Origin: Branchiostoma floridae
Taxonomy: Eukaryota > Chordata > Leptocardii > Amphioxiformes > Branchiostomatidae
Assembly: GCF_000003815.2 (NCBI RefSeq)
Contig: NC_049988.1
Location: 5,954,189-6,018,188, forward strand
Direction of reading: 5' to 3'
DNA length: 64,000 nucleotides
A program made the position numbers and the translations under genes. The notes below the pieces were generated by a model, which made no database searches, was not told the DNA's origin, and saw nothing but the letters and a program-made list of their open reading frames with translations. Of the stretch, positions 53,720-64,000 are shown one piece after another. How positions within the stretch are numbered: the first letter of the stretch is position 1; every line of letters begins with the position of its first letter.

Positions 53720-55434
53720 TGTCGGTCATGGTTAGAAAAAAGTGCCAAAATAGAAATGGGAGACCCACTTTGCCAAATAGGGTAGCACTTTTCTGTGGAC
53801 TTTGGGAGGAAAACAACAGAAAAAAGTGTGGCAATGAAAAAGCATTGCCATGGCGACGGTAATATTGTTTGACTTACATGTATATACATTGTATCTTGAT
53901 AGAGATGATTGAGGAATTGTATGCTTGGTAAGTCATGATGATGTTCCGGGCTGTATGTGCTAGTGTCTTAGTGTCGCGATACGTTGGCTTAATGTGCTGT
54001 GTAGTATGATGTTGTTGATACACAAGTTAAATATTACCATAAAGAAATATCAATACAATTAAACGACGTTGAAATTAAAAAGATTATTTCAAGCATGTTA
54101 CATGTTACATTGATATTGTGCAATAATCTGCGCCTGGCCAGATAAGTGTTGGATTTCGGGTAATCCATTTTATGGCAGCGGTTTCAAGGAATCAAGGCAT
54201 CTGGCCAATGCTGCAATGTTGATGTAGGTATATGAATAAGCCATTGTATAACATCTGCTCAAAGATCAAGAGCTGAACGACCTTCTGTGACATACAGGGA
54301 GATAGAGAGATACAACCAAGTTACGGTAGGTTGGTTCTTTTGGTTAAAAACTTCTCGGTTCAGTTGAAATACGGGTCAAAGATATGTGCGTTTCGTGGAT
54401 CTTTTTCCCTGGGAGCCAGCCGGGATCGAGCCTGGTTATCACACCGCAGCCCAATCTCAATATCTATCGTGCAGGGGTCTGGCAGGATGACTGTAGAAAG
54501 GCTCTCCAAGGCCCTTGGTCAGAGGGAGGAGAACCTAGGATTGATGACCACCCCAGGTAGCCAGCTACAACACACCACAGTTTGTCAGCAGGCTATTGCA
54601 GTAGCGAATCAGGGACTAGATAGGGCTCAAGGGTGTATTGAGCTATTTTTCAAAATAACAACAGAACTTTGTAAGGTCCACCTGCCCTTTCCCCGAAAAG
54701 GGTAGCGACAACTCCTTCCGGCTTAAACTCCCCCGGAGCGCTAATGTGAGATCGGCGGGCTGATCTGCCTTGGTAAGGGCTGGGGGAACATAGTTTATAT
54801 ATATGAGGTAAATTTGGGCCCCTCGATATGTCGACACAAATCTAAATCCGAACAGAGGACAGATGGACAAGGAATTGAGTACTATCCTGAGATGCTTGCG
54901 AGAGGAAGGGTCTAAATACAGAGCACACCATATGCTCTCACTCGAGCTTAGCCCGGGAGTTGAAGGACGAGCCCGGAGCCCTGAACTACAGGATATAGGA
55001 GACGGGTAGTGATTTAAAAAAAGAAAGAGTGAGATAGAGAAGGTGTCCGCACAGTCATACACTTGGTCAACTTGCCACTGTTCAGACCTTTGGAATTGGC
55101 CCGGATGTATCGTATTCTCATTAATTCTGGAAATGACCTCCTATTTTGCATAATTTTGTATTTCATTTTGTACAACACTGTCTAAGCTACATACAGACCA
55201 AAAATCATGAAAATCCGTTATTTCTTTCTTGAGTAATCGTCTTCGGAAAGTTTTGACAAAAATTACTTGCAATTTCAACACAAATCGCTGGGGGCCCAAA
55301 CGTATGCCCTTCTTTCCTAGCACAAGAGCTATCTACCAACCATCAATCGTAACCACGGCTTATTCAGAACACGAGATATAAAAAGATTAAGTTCCGCTGC
55401 AGTTCCAAGCGAAGCCGTTAGGGGCCGAAGATGT
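53720..55434. other. Stretch without a recognised gene
   Basis: Open frames on both strands near 54331-55062 show no domain I know. I cannot decide whether they are remnants of retroelements. Confidence 0.45.
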
Positions 55435-56145
55435 AATTATACCTAGGTGTTACGTTAACAACTGGGCTGAAGTGGGGTATCCATGTTAACAAAATAACAA
55501 CCAAGGCTAAACAGACATTGGGAGCTGATCAAACGTAACTTGTGGGCATGCCCAGCCAGGGTAAAATCACTTGCATACACGTCACTGGTAAGACCTATCC
55601 TTGAATATGCTGCAACAGTATGGGATCCGTATACAAACAAAGACAAAGATAAACTTGAAAGGGTACAGAATTCCAGATTCTGTACAAACAACTACAACAT
55701 GGATGCTAGTGTTACCAAAATGAAAACAGATCTACAGTGGACATCACTTGAAGACAGAAGGAAAATGTCCAGACTTTGCATGATGTACAAAATGAAGAAT
55801 AAGCTGGTGGACGTACCGACTGATAAGTATCTAATACCAGCTCAAAAAAGAACAAGAAACAGTCATGCCTTCAGGTACCAGAGATTCCAACCTAGGATCG
55901 ATGTGTTCAAAAATTCGTATTTTCCCAGAACTATCGTAGATTGGAATTTTTATATCACCAAGCACAGTAGGGGCATCTTCTCTGGATAGTTTTAAAGGAC
56001 GCTTGCAGATAGATGTGCAAAAGTTAGGTGTGACGGATCGTTCAGTGTAATATAACCAGCTGCTGCCGCACCGCGTGCCTGCGAAGTTGGTGTGTTACGC
56101 CGAATGGCGGTTATACCGGCTATATAGATACAGATACAGAACTAT
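55435..56145 (+). mobile_element. 5'-truncated CR1-like LINE, RT thumb to 3' tail
   Basis: The copy begins in the thumb region (YLGVTL...TTGLKWGIHVNKITTKAKQT), has a frame break near 55530, then continues VKSLAYTSLVRPILEYAATV, WDPYTNKDKDKLERVQN and MSRLCMMYKMKNKLVDVP in one frame to 55989. It ends with a 3' tail GTGTGTTACGCCGAATGGCG and GTTATACCGGCTATATAG followed by a short (ATACAG)n run. The same tail occurs alone at 58431 and, inverted, at 63209, so one CR1 family has at least three copies here. Confidence 0.85.
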
Positions 56146-56669
56146 TTCCGTTTTTGTCACACCCCACCAACACACCAAAATCATTCACCATTCAGCAACA
56201 GTTCTTAAGTTATCTTGAGTTGACACAAACAATCACAGACATACATACACAGGTGAAAATATTACACCCATAAATATTTCAAAGGGTAATAAAGCTGCTT
56301 GTCGCCATGTAAACAACACGTATCGTAGCATGAACATGAACATACTATTACCCAGTATTTGTGTCTTATTTATTACCTTAATATCTTTTCTGCAAGAAAT
56401 AGAAAGTTTCTGTTTCAGTTTAATAAAAAAAAACTGCTTTGATGGTGAACCCTTGCGGGTCTTTTACGTGATCTAATACTATGATGATTCTTACATTTGA
56501 GTCCCGCGAGCACGCACTGACATGTACCTGTAAGTAGTGCGTGCTCGGAGTCATGTTTGAACCCCGTTTGAGCGTGCGTGCTCCGAGTCACGTGATCTTC
56601 GTTTTGCGAACAATAGACAAGCGTCCGGGGGTACTCTGACCCAGTTCTCCCGCCTGATACACACAAAAT

Positions 56670-56771
56670 GCCGCTAGTCTAAGAAGAGTTTTTCCCGAGG
56701 ATAATGTTGGTGCACGTAGCCGGGCCAGTAGTTTCGCCTCAAGGTATCTGGAAGACGAGGAACCACCCCAG
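56670..56771 (+). CDS. Candidate exon A of an unrecognised gene
   Basis: An open stretch in phase 0 that ends at donor CCCCAG|GTTAGT. It encodes SLRRVFPEDNVGARSRASSF then ASRYLEDEEPPQ. No start codon is visible in this frame, and the true 5' edge is unknown. Its phase matches exon B at 59627, so the two may belong together. I do not recognise the protein. Confidence 0.35.
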
Positions 56772-57736
56772 GTTAGTGCAAATCGGTACCGTAAAGTTGG
56801 TCTAAACAATGCTTTTTTGTATAGAATAAGGCGGAACTCGGAACAGATTTGTAGTACCGGTTACTGTTAAATACACCGCAATTTTAGGACACATTTTCGT
56901 CTGCACTTGTACCCCAATATGCCTCATAATTTCAAGGACTACTGCAGACTTCGTGTACAAAAGTTTTTGTTCTCGGCGATTGTTCGTGTGTTGATTATCT
57001 CTCCTGGTGATTTGCTCGAAAACAAAACAACAACAAGTTACTTGTGATCTATCTCGACTCAGTCATTCAACAGTATTGTTGGGTGTGTAACGAAACCCAT
57101 TACTTGCCCCATTTCAACTTTTGGGATGTCCAAAGACCAAGAATGCATGATCATGCATGCATGATCTGTGTATTTTATTTTATTTTTTCTTCGGGCTTGG
57201 CAGAAATTTCTTGGGAGAAAAGAATGGAATCTCATTACCTACCTAACATCCATAATTTTGACGTTTGATCTGTTTCTGTGTTGTTTTATGTTCAAAATTT
57301 GATTTGACGTAGAGAAATATAGTTGTACATCATTCGAACAATAGGTTTATCCATAGGGGATTACGGTATGATCAGGCCACACTCGGGTGTATGCGATTGC
57401 AGGGTATAAAAATTGAATTTAAAGATAGATTTGTATCTTGGACTTCAAATTGTGTTCACTGAAACTGTTAATGTCATCTGTGTACAGTCACATTGATTTT
57501 GATTCTAGATTACGTAGTATTCAAGTAGGACTTGTGTTTACTGTTGACTTAAGCTTGCAAAATAACATCTGGTTTGTGTAGAACTGGCCCAGATCTAATA
57601 ACATCCTCAGATCAGAGGTACACAAGCCTCCCCCTACTCTGCCCCTCGCGGGGTTATCTGGGGGTAACCAATGCAGACACAAGCGCCGTCAAAAGTAGTA
57701 CAAACACGCGAAGCTTTTAGATGTTCGTATCTAACT

Positions 57737-57904
57737 ATCAACATTGTTTCTAGATTGTGATATACATATGTATTTGACCAGTGTCAGGATTACGATCATT
57801 GTTTTCTGTGATTTATTGGTTGGTATACAGCTGACCCAGTTCAGCAGCGGAGGGATATGGATGTACATGTATATCAGAAAAGACAACCGCCGAACTTATC
57901 AGTG
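57737..57904 (+). pseudogene. Truncated duplicate of exon B with acceptor
   Basis: Nearly identical to 59532-59695, covering the intron end, acceptor TTGGTATACAG| and most of exon B. It has an 8-bp insertion TTCAGCAG after CTGACCCAG, which breaks the frame by two bases. It stops where the palindrome array starts, so the donor is missing. Confidence 0.75.
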
Positions 57905-58272
57905 GAGAAAAGACGTCAGCACTCGTTTTCCAGTGCTGAAAAGACGTTTTCCAGTGCTGAATGTTCGTCAGCACTCGGTTCCAGTGCTGAACTCGCGGCC
58001 CGGGCGGCGACTGGTCAGGTCAAAGGTCACTCAGCACTGGTTACCCTGTGCTGAAACCGCCGTCAGCACTGGAACCGAGTGCTGATATAGGCTTTCGCCG
58101 TGTCCGGCACTCGGATTTTCCAGTGCTCAGGGGCACTTCAGCACTGGATCACCAGTGCTGAGAAATCTTCAGCACAGGAAAACGAGTGCTGACATCTTTT
58201 CAGCACTGGAACGTTCTTCAAACCAGTGCCGAAGTCTTTCGAGCACTGGAGTGTCCTAGTGCTGAGAGCGGT
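57905..58272. repeat. Array of TCAGCACTGG...CCAGTGCTGA palindromes (first cluster)
   Basis: About nine short hairpins, each with TCAGCACT(C/G)G and its complement CCAGTGCTGA separated by 2-6 bp, with spacers of 5-20 bp. Arms vary slightly. The cluster directly follows the truncated exon copy. Confidence 0.88.
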
Positions 58273-58430
58273 ACTTGACGTATACTGATTAAAAATAAAG
58301 TTAAACTTTTGGTTGTGCTATTCAATTTAATGTGTAACTTGGTGTATGTATAGAGTATAGATACAAAGTACTGAAAGCGGTACTATATACGATACTAATA
58401 AAGATGATTTTTCAAGTTTATGCAGTTTTA

Positions 58431-58478
58431 GCTGGTGTGTTACGCCGAACGGCGGTTATACCGGCTATATAAGGCCTA
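58431..58478 (+). mobile_element. CR1-like LINE 3' tail only
   Basis: GCTGGTGTGTTACGCCGAAC, GGCGGTTATACCGGCTATAT. Same tail as at about 56090. Confidence 0.75.
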
Positions 58479-58702
58479 GGAAAAAAAATGTTGTGTTTCC
58501 TGTTTCAGTCCTGAAAAAATTAGGGTCGGTAGGTAGGGGATATCTTTTTTTTTGTTTGTAATTTTTTTAGGCTAGCCAAAAATCTAGTGATACATATTAC
58601 AATACAGTGGAACAAAGGAAACTGAAATGCATGAGGACACTTGTCTTTCAATGTCAAACTTTGATTTTGTGCACAATAGATACATAATCCTTCATTACAT
58701 AG

Positions 58703-59089
58703 NNNNNNNNNNNNNNNNNNNNNNNNNNNNNNNNNNNNNNNNNNNNNNNNNNNNNNNNNNNNNNNNNNNNNNNNNNNNNNNNNNNNNNNNNNNNNNNNNN
58801 NNNNNNNNNNNNNNNNNNNNNNNNNNNNNNNNNNNNNNNNNNNNNNNNNNNNNNNNNNNNNNNNNNNNNNNNNNNNNNNNNNNNNNNNNNNNNNNNNNNN
58901 NNNNNNNNNNNNNNNNNNNNNNNNNNNNNNNNNNNNNNNNNNNNNNNNNNNNNNNNNNNNNNNNNNNNNNNNNNNNNNNNNNNNNNNNNNNNNNNNNNNN
59001 NNNNNNNNNNNNNNNNNNNNNNNNNNNNNNNNNNNNNNNNNNNNNNNNNNNNNNNNNNNNNNNNNNNNNNNNNNNNNNNNNNNNNNNNN
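58703..59089. other. Assembly gap
   Basis: 387 undetermined bases between the two palindrome clusters. Confidence 0.99.
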
Positions 59090-59195
59090 GTAACGATAGG
59101 TGACGTTTATAGAGCAGAATGTAACGATAGGTGACGTTTATAATCCAGCAATCTTACGTTTTAGTCAAGCAAGGACGTTATATAACGTCCTTGAG
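59090..59195. repeat. Two GTAACGATAGGTGACGTTTA repeats and a 24-bp palindrome
   Basis: GTAACGATAGGTGACGTTTA is repeated near 59090 and 59121. Positions 59170-59193 are a perfect 24-bp palindrome centred on GTTATATAAC, with CAAGGAC arms. Confidence 0.8.
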
Positions 59196-59264
59196 TCGAG
59201 CAAAGGACGTGTCGTAACTCCAAATTTATAATACTGTATACTAGTATGTCAGAGTCTAGTCTCC

Positions 59265-59510
59265 CGCTCTCTCAGCACTCGGTTTCCAGTGCTGAATGTT
59301 CATCAGCACTCGGTTTCCAGTGCTGAATGTTCATCAGCACTCGGTTTCCAATGCTGAATGTTCGTCAGCACTCGGTTTCCAGTGCTGAAGCCGGCGTTTC
59401 CAGTGCTGAGAGCGTGTCAGCACTGGTTTTCCAGTGCTGACGAACACTCAGCACTCGGTTTCCAGTACTGAAGCCATCTTCAGCACTGGTTTCCAGTGCT
59501 GAAAAAGGAG
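59265..59510. repeat. Array of TCAGCACTGG...CCAGTGCTGA palindromes (second cluster)
   Basis: About eight hairpins, more regular than the first cluster, with TCAGCACTCGGTTTCCAG and TGCTGAATGTTC units of roughly 32 bp. It lies directly upstream of the full exon B copy. Confidence 0.9.
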
Positions 59511-59626
59511 GGTGAAGCTTTCGTAGTTTTGCATCAACATTGTTTCTAGATTGTGATATACATATGTATTTGACCAGTGTCAGGATTACGATCATTGTTT
59601 TCTGTGATTTATTGGTTGGTATACAG

Positions 59627-59727
59627 CTGACCCAGCGGAGGGATATGGATGTACATGTATATCAGAAAAGACAACCGCCGAACTTATCAGTTGGAGACGA
59701 AACGCGGCTCGAAGAGGTCATGGCTTC
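59627..59727 (+). CDS. Candidate exon B of an unrecognised gene
   Basis: A 101-bp exon with acceptor TTGGTATACAG| and consensus donor GCTTC|GTAAGT. Phase 0 gives LTQRRDMDVHVYQKRQPPNL and SVGDETRLEEVMA. It joins in frame to exon A (56771). It looks like genuine coding sequence (good splice sites, plausible composition), but I do not recognise the family. Downstream exons may lie in or past the gap at 59924. Confidence 0.5.
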
Positions 59728-59923
59728 GTAAGTACAGTCTAATTTTTTATTGTAGCCGTCCTGTACTATGATGGTGATATACCCACGTTTTAAGTTTCCA
59801 TATACATGAAATACACCCAAGAAATTGAAGAATGTGTGAGTCCGGTCGATGCTGACATCTGTGATTGATTGTGTTGTTTACTTATTTGCGGACGGAACCT
59901 GTGGATGAAATAGCCCTATCTAT

Positions 59924-60426
59924 NNNNNNNNNNNNNNNNNNNNNNNNNNNNNNNNNNNNNNNNNNNNNNNNNNNNNNNNNNNNNNNNNNNNNNNNNNNNN
60001 NNNNNNNNNNNNNNNNNNNNNNNNNNNNNNNNNNNNNNNNNNNNNNNNNNNNNNNNNNNNNNNNNNNNNNNNNNNNNNNNNNNNNNNNNNNNNNNNNNNN
60101 NNNNNNNNNNNNNNNNNNNNNNNNNNNNNNNNNNNNNNNNNNNNNNNNNNNNNNNNNNNNNNNNNNNNNNNNNNNNNNNNNNNNNNNNNNNNNNNNNNNN
60201 NNNNNNNNNNNNNNNNNNNNNNNNNNNNNNNNNNNNNNNNNNNNNNNNNNNNNNNNNNNNNNNNNNNNNNNNNNNNNNNNNNNNNNNNNNNNNNNNNNNN
60301 NNNNNNNNNNNNNNNNNNNNNNNNNNNNNNNNNNNNNNNNNNNNNNNNNNNNNNNNNNNNNNNNNNNNNNNNNNNNNNNNNNNNNNNNNNNNNNNNNNNN
60401 NNNNNNNNNNNNNNNNNNNNNNNNNN
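59924..60426. other. Assembly gap
   Basis: 503 undetermined bases. Confidence 0.99.
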
Positions 60427-61168
60427 ATGAATAGAACACAGAACGGCGCTGTCAAAGTTGCTTGCGGCGGGTTCAAGTGTGCTGTTTTTTCTCCGAAATG
60501 CGAATCATTAAGTGACGTAGCCAAGGCTAGATATCGGGACAAAGTTGCAATAATAGGTTCTTGAACCATATGCTTAAAAAACGGCATTCAACATGGTGCC
60601 GGTGGTTGAATACCCGGGCATCCGTTGGCCGCTAACCTGGGTGACTAACAGTTATAAGTTATATCGACTCTTTTCATAAAGGCGGAGGACTAGCTACCGA
60701 TCCCCCACCAAACTTTATACCTGCCCTGTTATCCAGCGTGCCTCACAAGGGGCAAGATTTGGCGCTTCCACGACCCTGACTCCGTGAGACAAGCAGATAG
60801 TGCGGCCCAGCGGGTCGTTAGGTTCGCGTGCGCCCGTCTTTTTTCCGTATTTTGTCAACACTAAGCATAATCATAACAATATTAAGCATAATCAGTGCTG
60901 CTGACGTTACTGCTGCAAATTCAAATTCAGAATGCTTGGCACATGTCTTTCAGTCAGGTGCCAAACTGTATCTAGTGACAGCATGAGGTTACAGGAGCTC
61001 GGCCAAGAGAATATACACGCTCGCTCGTGTGACTGTCCGTTTAGGATGCAGCCACACGAGTGAGCGTGTATATAAAGTCCGCACGAGGTCCGTACGCGTA
61101 TTGACATTTTCTTTCATATGATCACACGAAGTCGTATGCACAATAGACACCGATCATACGCATCTGAA
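60427..61168. repeat. Non-coding stretch with a 20-bp-arm hairpin
   Basis: TATACACGCTCGCTCGTGTG (61012-61031) and CACACGAGTGAGCGTGTATA (61053-61072) pair with two mismatches around a 21-base loop. No gene is seen. Confidence 0.7.
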
Positions 61169-61522
61169 NNNNNNNNNNNNNNNNNNNNNNNNNNNNNNNN
61201 NNNNNNNNNNNNNNNNNNNNNNNNNNNNNNNNNNNNNNNNNNNNNNNNNNNNNNNNNNNNNNNNNNNNNNNNNNNNNNNNNNNNNNNNNNNNNNNNNNNN
61301 NNNNNNNNNNNNNNNNNNNNNNNNNNNNNNNNNNNNNNNNNNNNNNNNNNNNNNNNNNNNNNNNNNNNNNNNNNNNNNNNNNNNNNNNNNNNNNNNNNNN
61401 NNNNNNNNNNNNNNNNNNNNNNNNNNNNNNNNNNNNNNNNNNNNNNNNNNNNNNNNNNNNNNNNNNNNNNNNNNNNNNNNNNNNNNNNNNNNNNNNNNNN
61501 NNNNNNNNNNNNNNNNNNNNNN
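61169..61522. other. Assembly gap
   Basis: 354 undetermined bases. Confidence 0.99.
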
Positions 61523-63204
61523 CAGTTTTTTGGTGAAGGCGAGCATAGACCGACTCCTAAAAATCGCGGACAATTTCTAAAAAAAAAGTGTCTTGATTAT
61601 CCATGGAATATACTCATTTACAGCTCGCTGACATTTTTGTGCGACATGGCCTGTACGTCATTGACATACCTCGTGCCTCAGGAAACCAACATTCAGCCCG
61701 TTGAAAGAGTATTATGGCACAAACTACGCGCCGGCGCCCATGTTGGCGGGCCGCTAGAAGAGCTAAAAGTGCCTACAATGAGCGTTGTTAGATAGAAACG
61801 GCGAGAAGTCCGTGTCCCGTGTTCATGGAACTCGCATTTAGCACGGCAAACATCCAGCCCGTTTCTGAATAAAAACCTTCTTTCCTCGTACGGGTCCACC
61901 ACGTGCACACACAGCCGTGTGGAGATCGAGCAGCTTATCATCCAACATGGCCGATCGAACGTTCGAACGCAACTGTGACGTCAAGTGAAAACGATCTTAT
62001 ATAGGTTCTGGAGACTTAATATTTGGGCAGATTGTGCAGACTGGAATATTTGTAACTTGATTAGATGGATACCACAACTTCTTTGTAAATATTTCATTTA
62101 TTTTGTATCCCATTGTCAGAAACAGTTGAAAGTTTCAATGTTTTGTCCATGTACAGGGTAGAAGTCAGATCAACCGCCGTGGTCTCCAGGGCTCCATCGA
62201 CTGCTTTGCTGATGGCAGGACTTAACCGGTCAGTGTGATGTGAGTGAGTGCGCCTGATGAAAGCGCAGACATAGGGGTGTAATCAGTGCAGACTTGTTGG
62301 AATATATCAATCAGCCAAGGTGATCAAGTTGAGATGAGTGTGTGTTTGTTCTCCTAAGAGCGACCGCTATTTTCAGTATCAGTGTATCCGTTAAGTATTT
62401 GAAACGGGCGATGTGATCTCTGTATTTTCTCTCGATCCCAACAGACTAATGATACATACAGGACACGAGTGACAACGTCGAGGTGTTCCGCCACAACTTG
62501 CACAGGGACTCCTACCACGACAGGGAAAATCAGTCGAGTCCTTCCACTGCAAGTCGGTGAGACGAGATGCATCACTGGAGGAGCCGGAATAGACGTCCGT
62601 GTGCCTTATAAAGTCGGGAAGGAGGGGAGCCACACATCACCCAGAACAGCACCGTCGACATGAGGAAGACAACGATAGGAGAGTGCCAGACCAGTAGCAG
62701 ATCTAGAATAGCCAATCGATTGCGCTGCTACAACCATAGTGAACCTAAAACTAGTTAGAGAATTCACGGACTGGTTTTGAGGTGATTTATACCATTACTA
62801 TGCATTTAGTGTACCGGGTATACATTGCAGTAGTAGTTAAGTGTGCATGTAAATCAAAGAACCGCACATAAGGTTAACCTCAGCGACGACGGACCGAATC
62901 AAACCGGAGATGGATGTAGTAAAGGAGAGAACCGCCATAGAAATGTTCAGTACAATTATTCTGTATCCAACCTGTGACCAAAGTTAGCGGGGTCAGCATT
63001 ATGTAGTAACGTCAAAACACTTTAACAGTGTCCCGTGCCAAGTGTACGGAAAACCTTGTCTCTGCGTCCTTCCTTTATTCTAGCTGTGCTAGTCATAGTC
63101 TTCAAAGCAGAATCTAAACAACTTGAAATCCATTGGTTTCATGACTTGTTTGAAATATGTGACTTATTAACCTTTCAGTTTTCACAATCAGGCTTTACTT
63201 AATA
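61523..63204. other. Stretch without a recognised gene
   Basis: Short frames near 61523-61795 (+) and 62354-62633 (-) show no domain I can name. CGCCTGATGAAAGCGCAGAC near 62250 resembles a Penelope-like tail but is too short to call. Confidence 0.45.
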
Positions 63205-63256
63205 TGTATCTATATAGCCGGTATAACCGCCCTTCGGCGTAGCACACCAGCTTCAA
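63205..63256 (-). mobile_element. CR1-like LINE 3' tail, inverted
   Basis: CTATATAGCCGGTATAACCG and CCCTTCGGCGTAGCACACC are the reverse complement of the tail at about 56090. Confidence 0.78.
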
Positions 63257-64000
63257 TTCCAAACGACAATTACCTGAAAGCACTTCACTTCATATTTTAT
63301 AGATATCGACATAAAGCTGTGGCATATTCGTCTTCATCATTTGCTTTGACCTCGTGAAAGCATATCATCCCAAAGCTCAAAAGACAAAGGCGGAAGCTAT
63401 TTTTCTAGCCTCAAAATCATCCTTTCTATAGCTCCAAACGACATCCACTTAAAGCATTCCATTCCAAATTGTAAAAAGCACAAGCTTATATAAGAAATAA
63501 AAGCTGGGACATATTGCTCTTCATTATAGTATTCATAAGCATGCGAAACATCGTAACAATCTGTAACAGTGTGTACTCCCTATGCCCCAAAACACTTATC
63601 TCCCCTATTGCTGCATAATATCGGGTAATTTGTTAGAAAATGTAATGTGCTATATAGTCATTCGGTCGGGCAAAAAGAGCCTAAACTAAACAATACTACA
63701 CTACTTGTTGCCGCCCACTCAACAAAGCAATAAATTTTTAACAATTCAAAACATATCAGACTTGATAAGTGAAACGAGTATCTAACACATGAATTCCTGG
63801 TTTATAACATCGGTCACGTCATCGTATTATACGCCATACCCAAAGCAGACTAAAGGTCACACACAAAAACAAATTCCCTAGGGAATACCCGTAGAAAAAT
63901 TCCTCGCGTAGAAAAATTCCTCGCATGCCTGCGGAATTCCTAGAATTCCTGTCAAACGGTCGCACACTATAAACATTAGGCTCGCCCCTGAGGCGTCGCC
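63257..64000. other. Right flank, no gene recognised
   Basis: AT-rich; near 63885-63915 the segment GTAGAAAAATTCCTCGC is repeated twice in tandem. Nothing else is seen. Confidence 0.5.

Noticed and set aside
54331-55062. Overlapping ORFs on both strands near 54.3-55.1 kb
   Set aside because: No motif recognised and neither strand shows splice-site support; left as unassigned.
1-64000. Bacterial or viral genome origin
   Set aside because: GT-AG introns, LINEs, Penelope-like elements and sparse coding point to an animal nuclear genome.

Overview
The window looks like nuclear DNA from an invertebrate chordate, most probably an amphioxus (Branchiostoma). The sequence shows spliced genes with GT-AG introns, long gene-poor stretches, seven assembly gaps (runs of N), several classes of eukaryotic transposon (CR1-like LINEs, Penelope-like elements, piggyBac-like and other inverted-repeat elements, LTR elements) and large minisatellites that cover exon-intron boundaries. 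The genus is an inference, not a proof.

Layout. 1-5094: unique DNA split by a nearly intact two-ORF CR1-like LINE (415-5084, minus strand, 10-bp target-site duplication). 5224-17095: a plus-strand RRP7A-like gene (ribosomal RNA-processing protein 7 homologue) with its first ~60 codons missing. Four of its exon edges have each been turned into a tandem array (69, 64, 103 and ~170 bp units), and a 3.2-kb insertion sits in the last array. 17096-23238: mostly non-coding, with a Penelope-like fragment between inverted arms, a large palindrome with CCAAT boxes, and a 457-bp miniature LTR element (TRIM) whose LTRs carry a tRNA-type pol III promoter. 23239-24131: a minus-strand LRRC8/pannexin-like channel exon without LRRs. 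24671-28702: a second LINE with one uninterrupted 1168-codon ORF and two 112-bp 5' monomers. 28756-32293: a 45-bp perfect inverted repeat flanking a 101-bp satellite of about 21 units. 32740-35310: a diverged segmental duplication. 36300-40900: several MITE-like elements, including a 973-bp non-autonomous piggyBac-like element.

40905-47760: a minus-strand gene for a single-pass membrane protein of the SPFH/band-7 (prohibitin-homology) type, with eight recognised exons, two homologous 75-bp exons in tandem, and an exon-edge minisatellite at exon 7. Its 3' end is not visible. 47761-56150: sparse DNA with the 3' end of an LTR retrotransposon (51827-53716) and a 5'-truncated CR1 copy (55435-56145). 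56670-59727: two plus-strand exons of an unrecognised gene, one duplicated, separated by dense arrays of short palindromes. The remainder is gap-rich and holds no gene I can name.

The recurring theme is tandem amplification of exon edges together with their splice sites, seen at five places in two unrelated genes. The cellular genes (RRP7A-like nucleolar factor, SPFH membrane protein, LRRC8-like channel) have no evident functional link.
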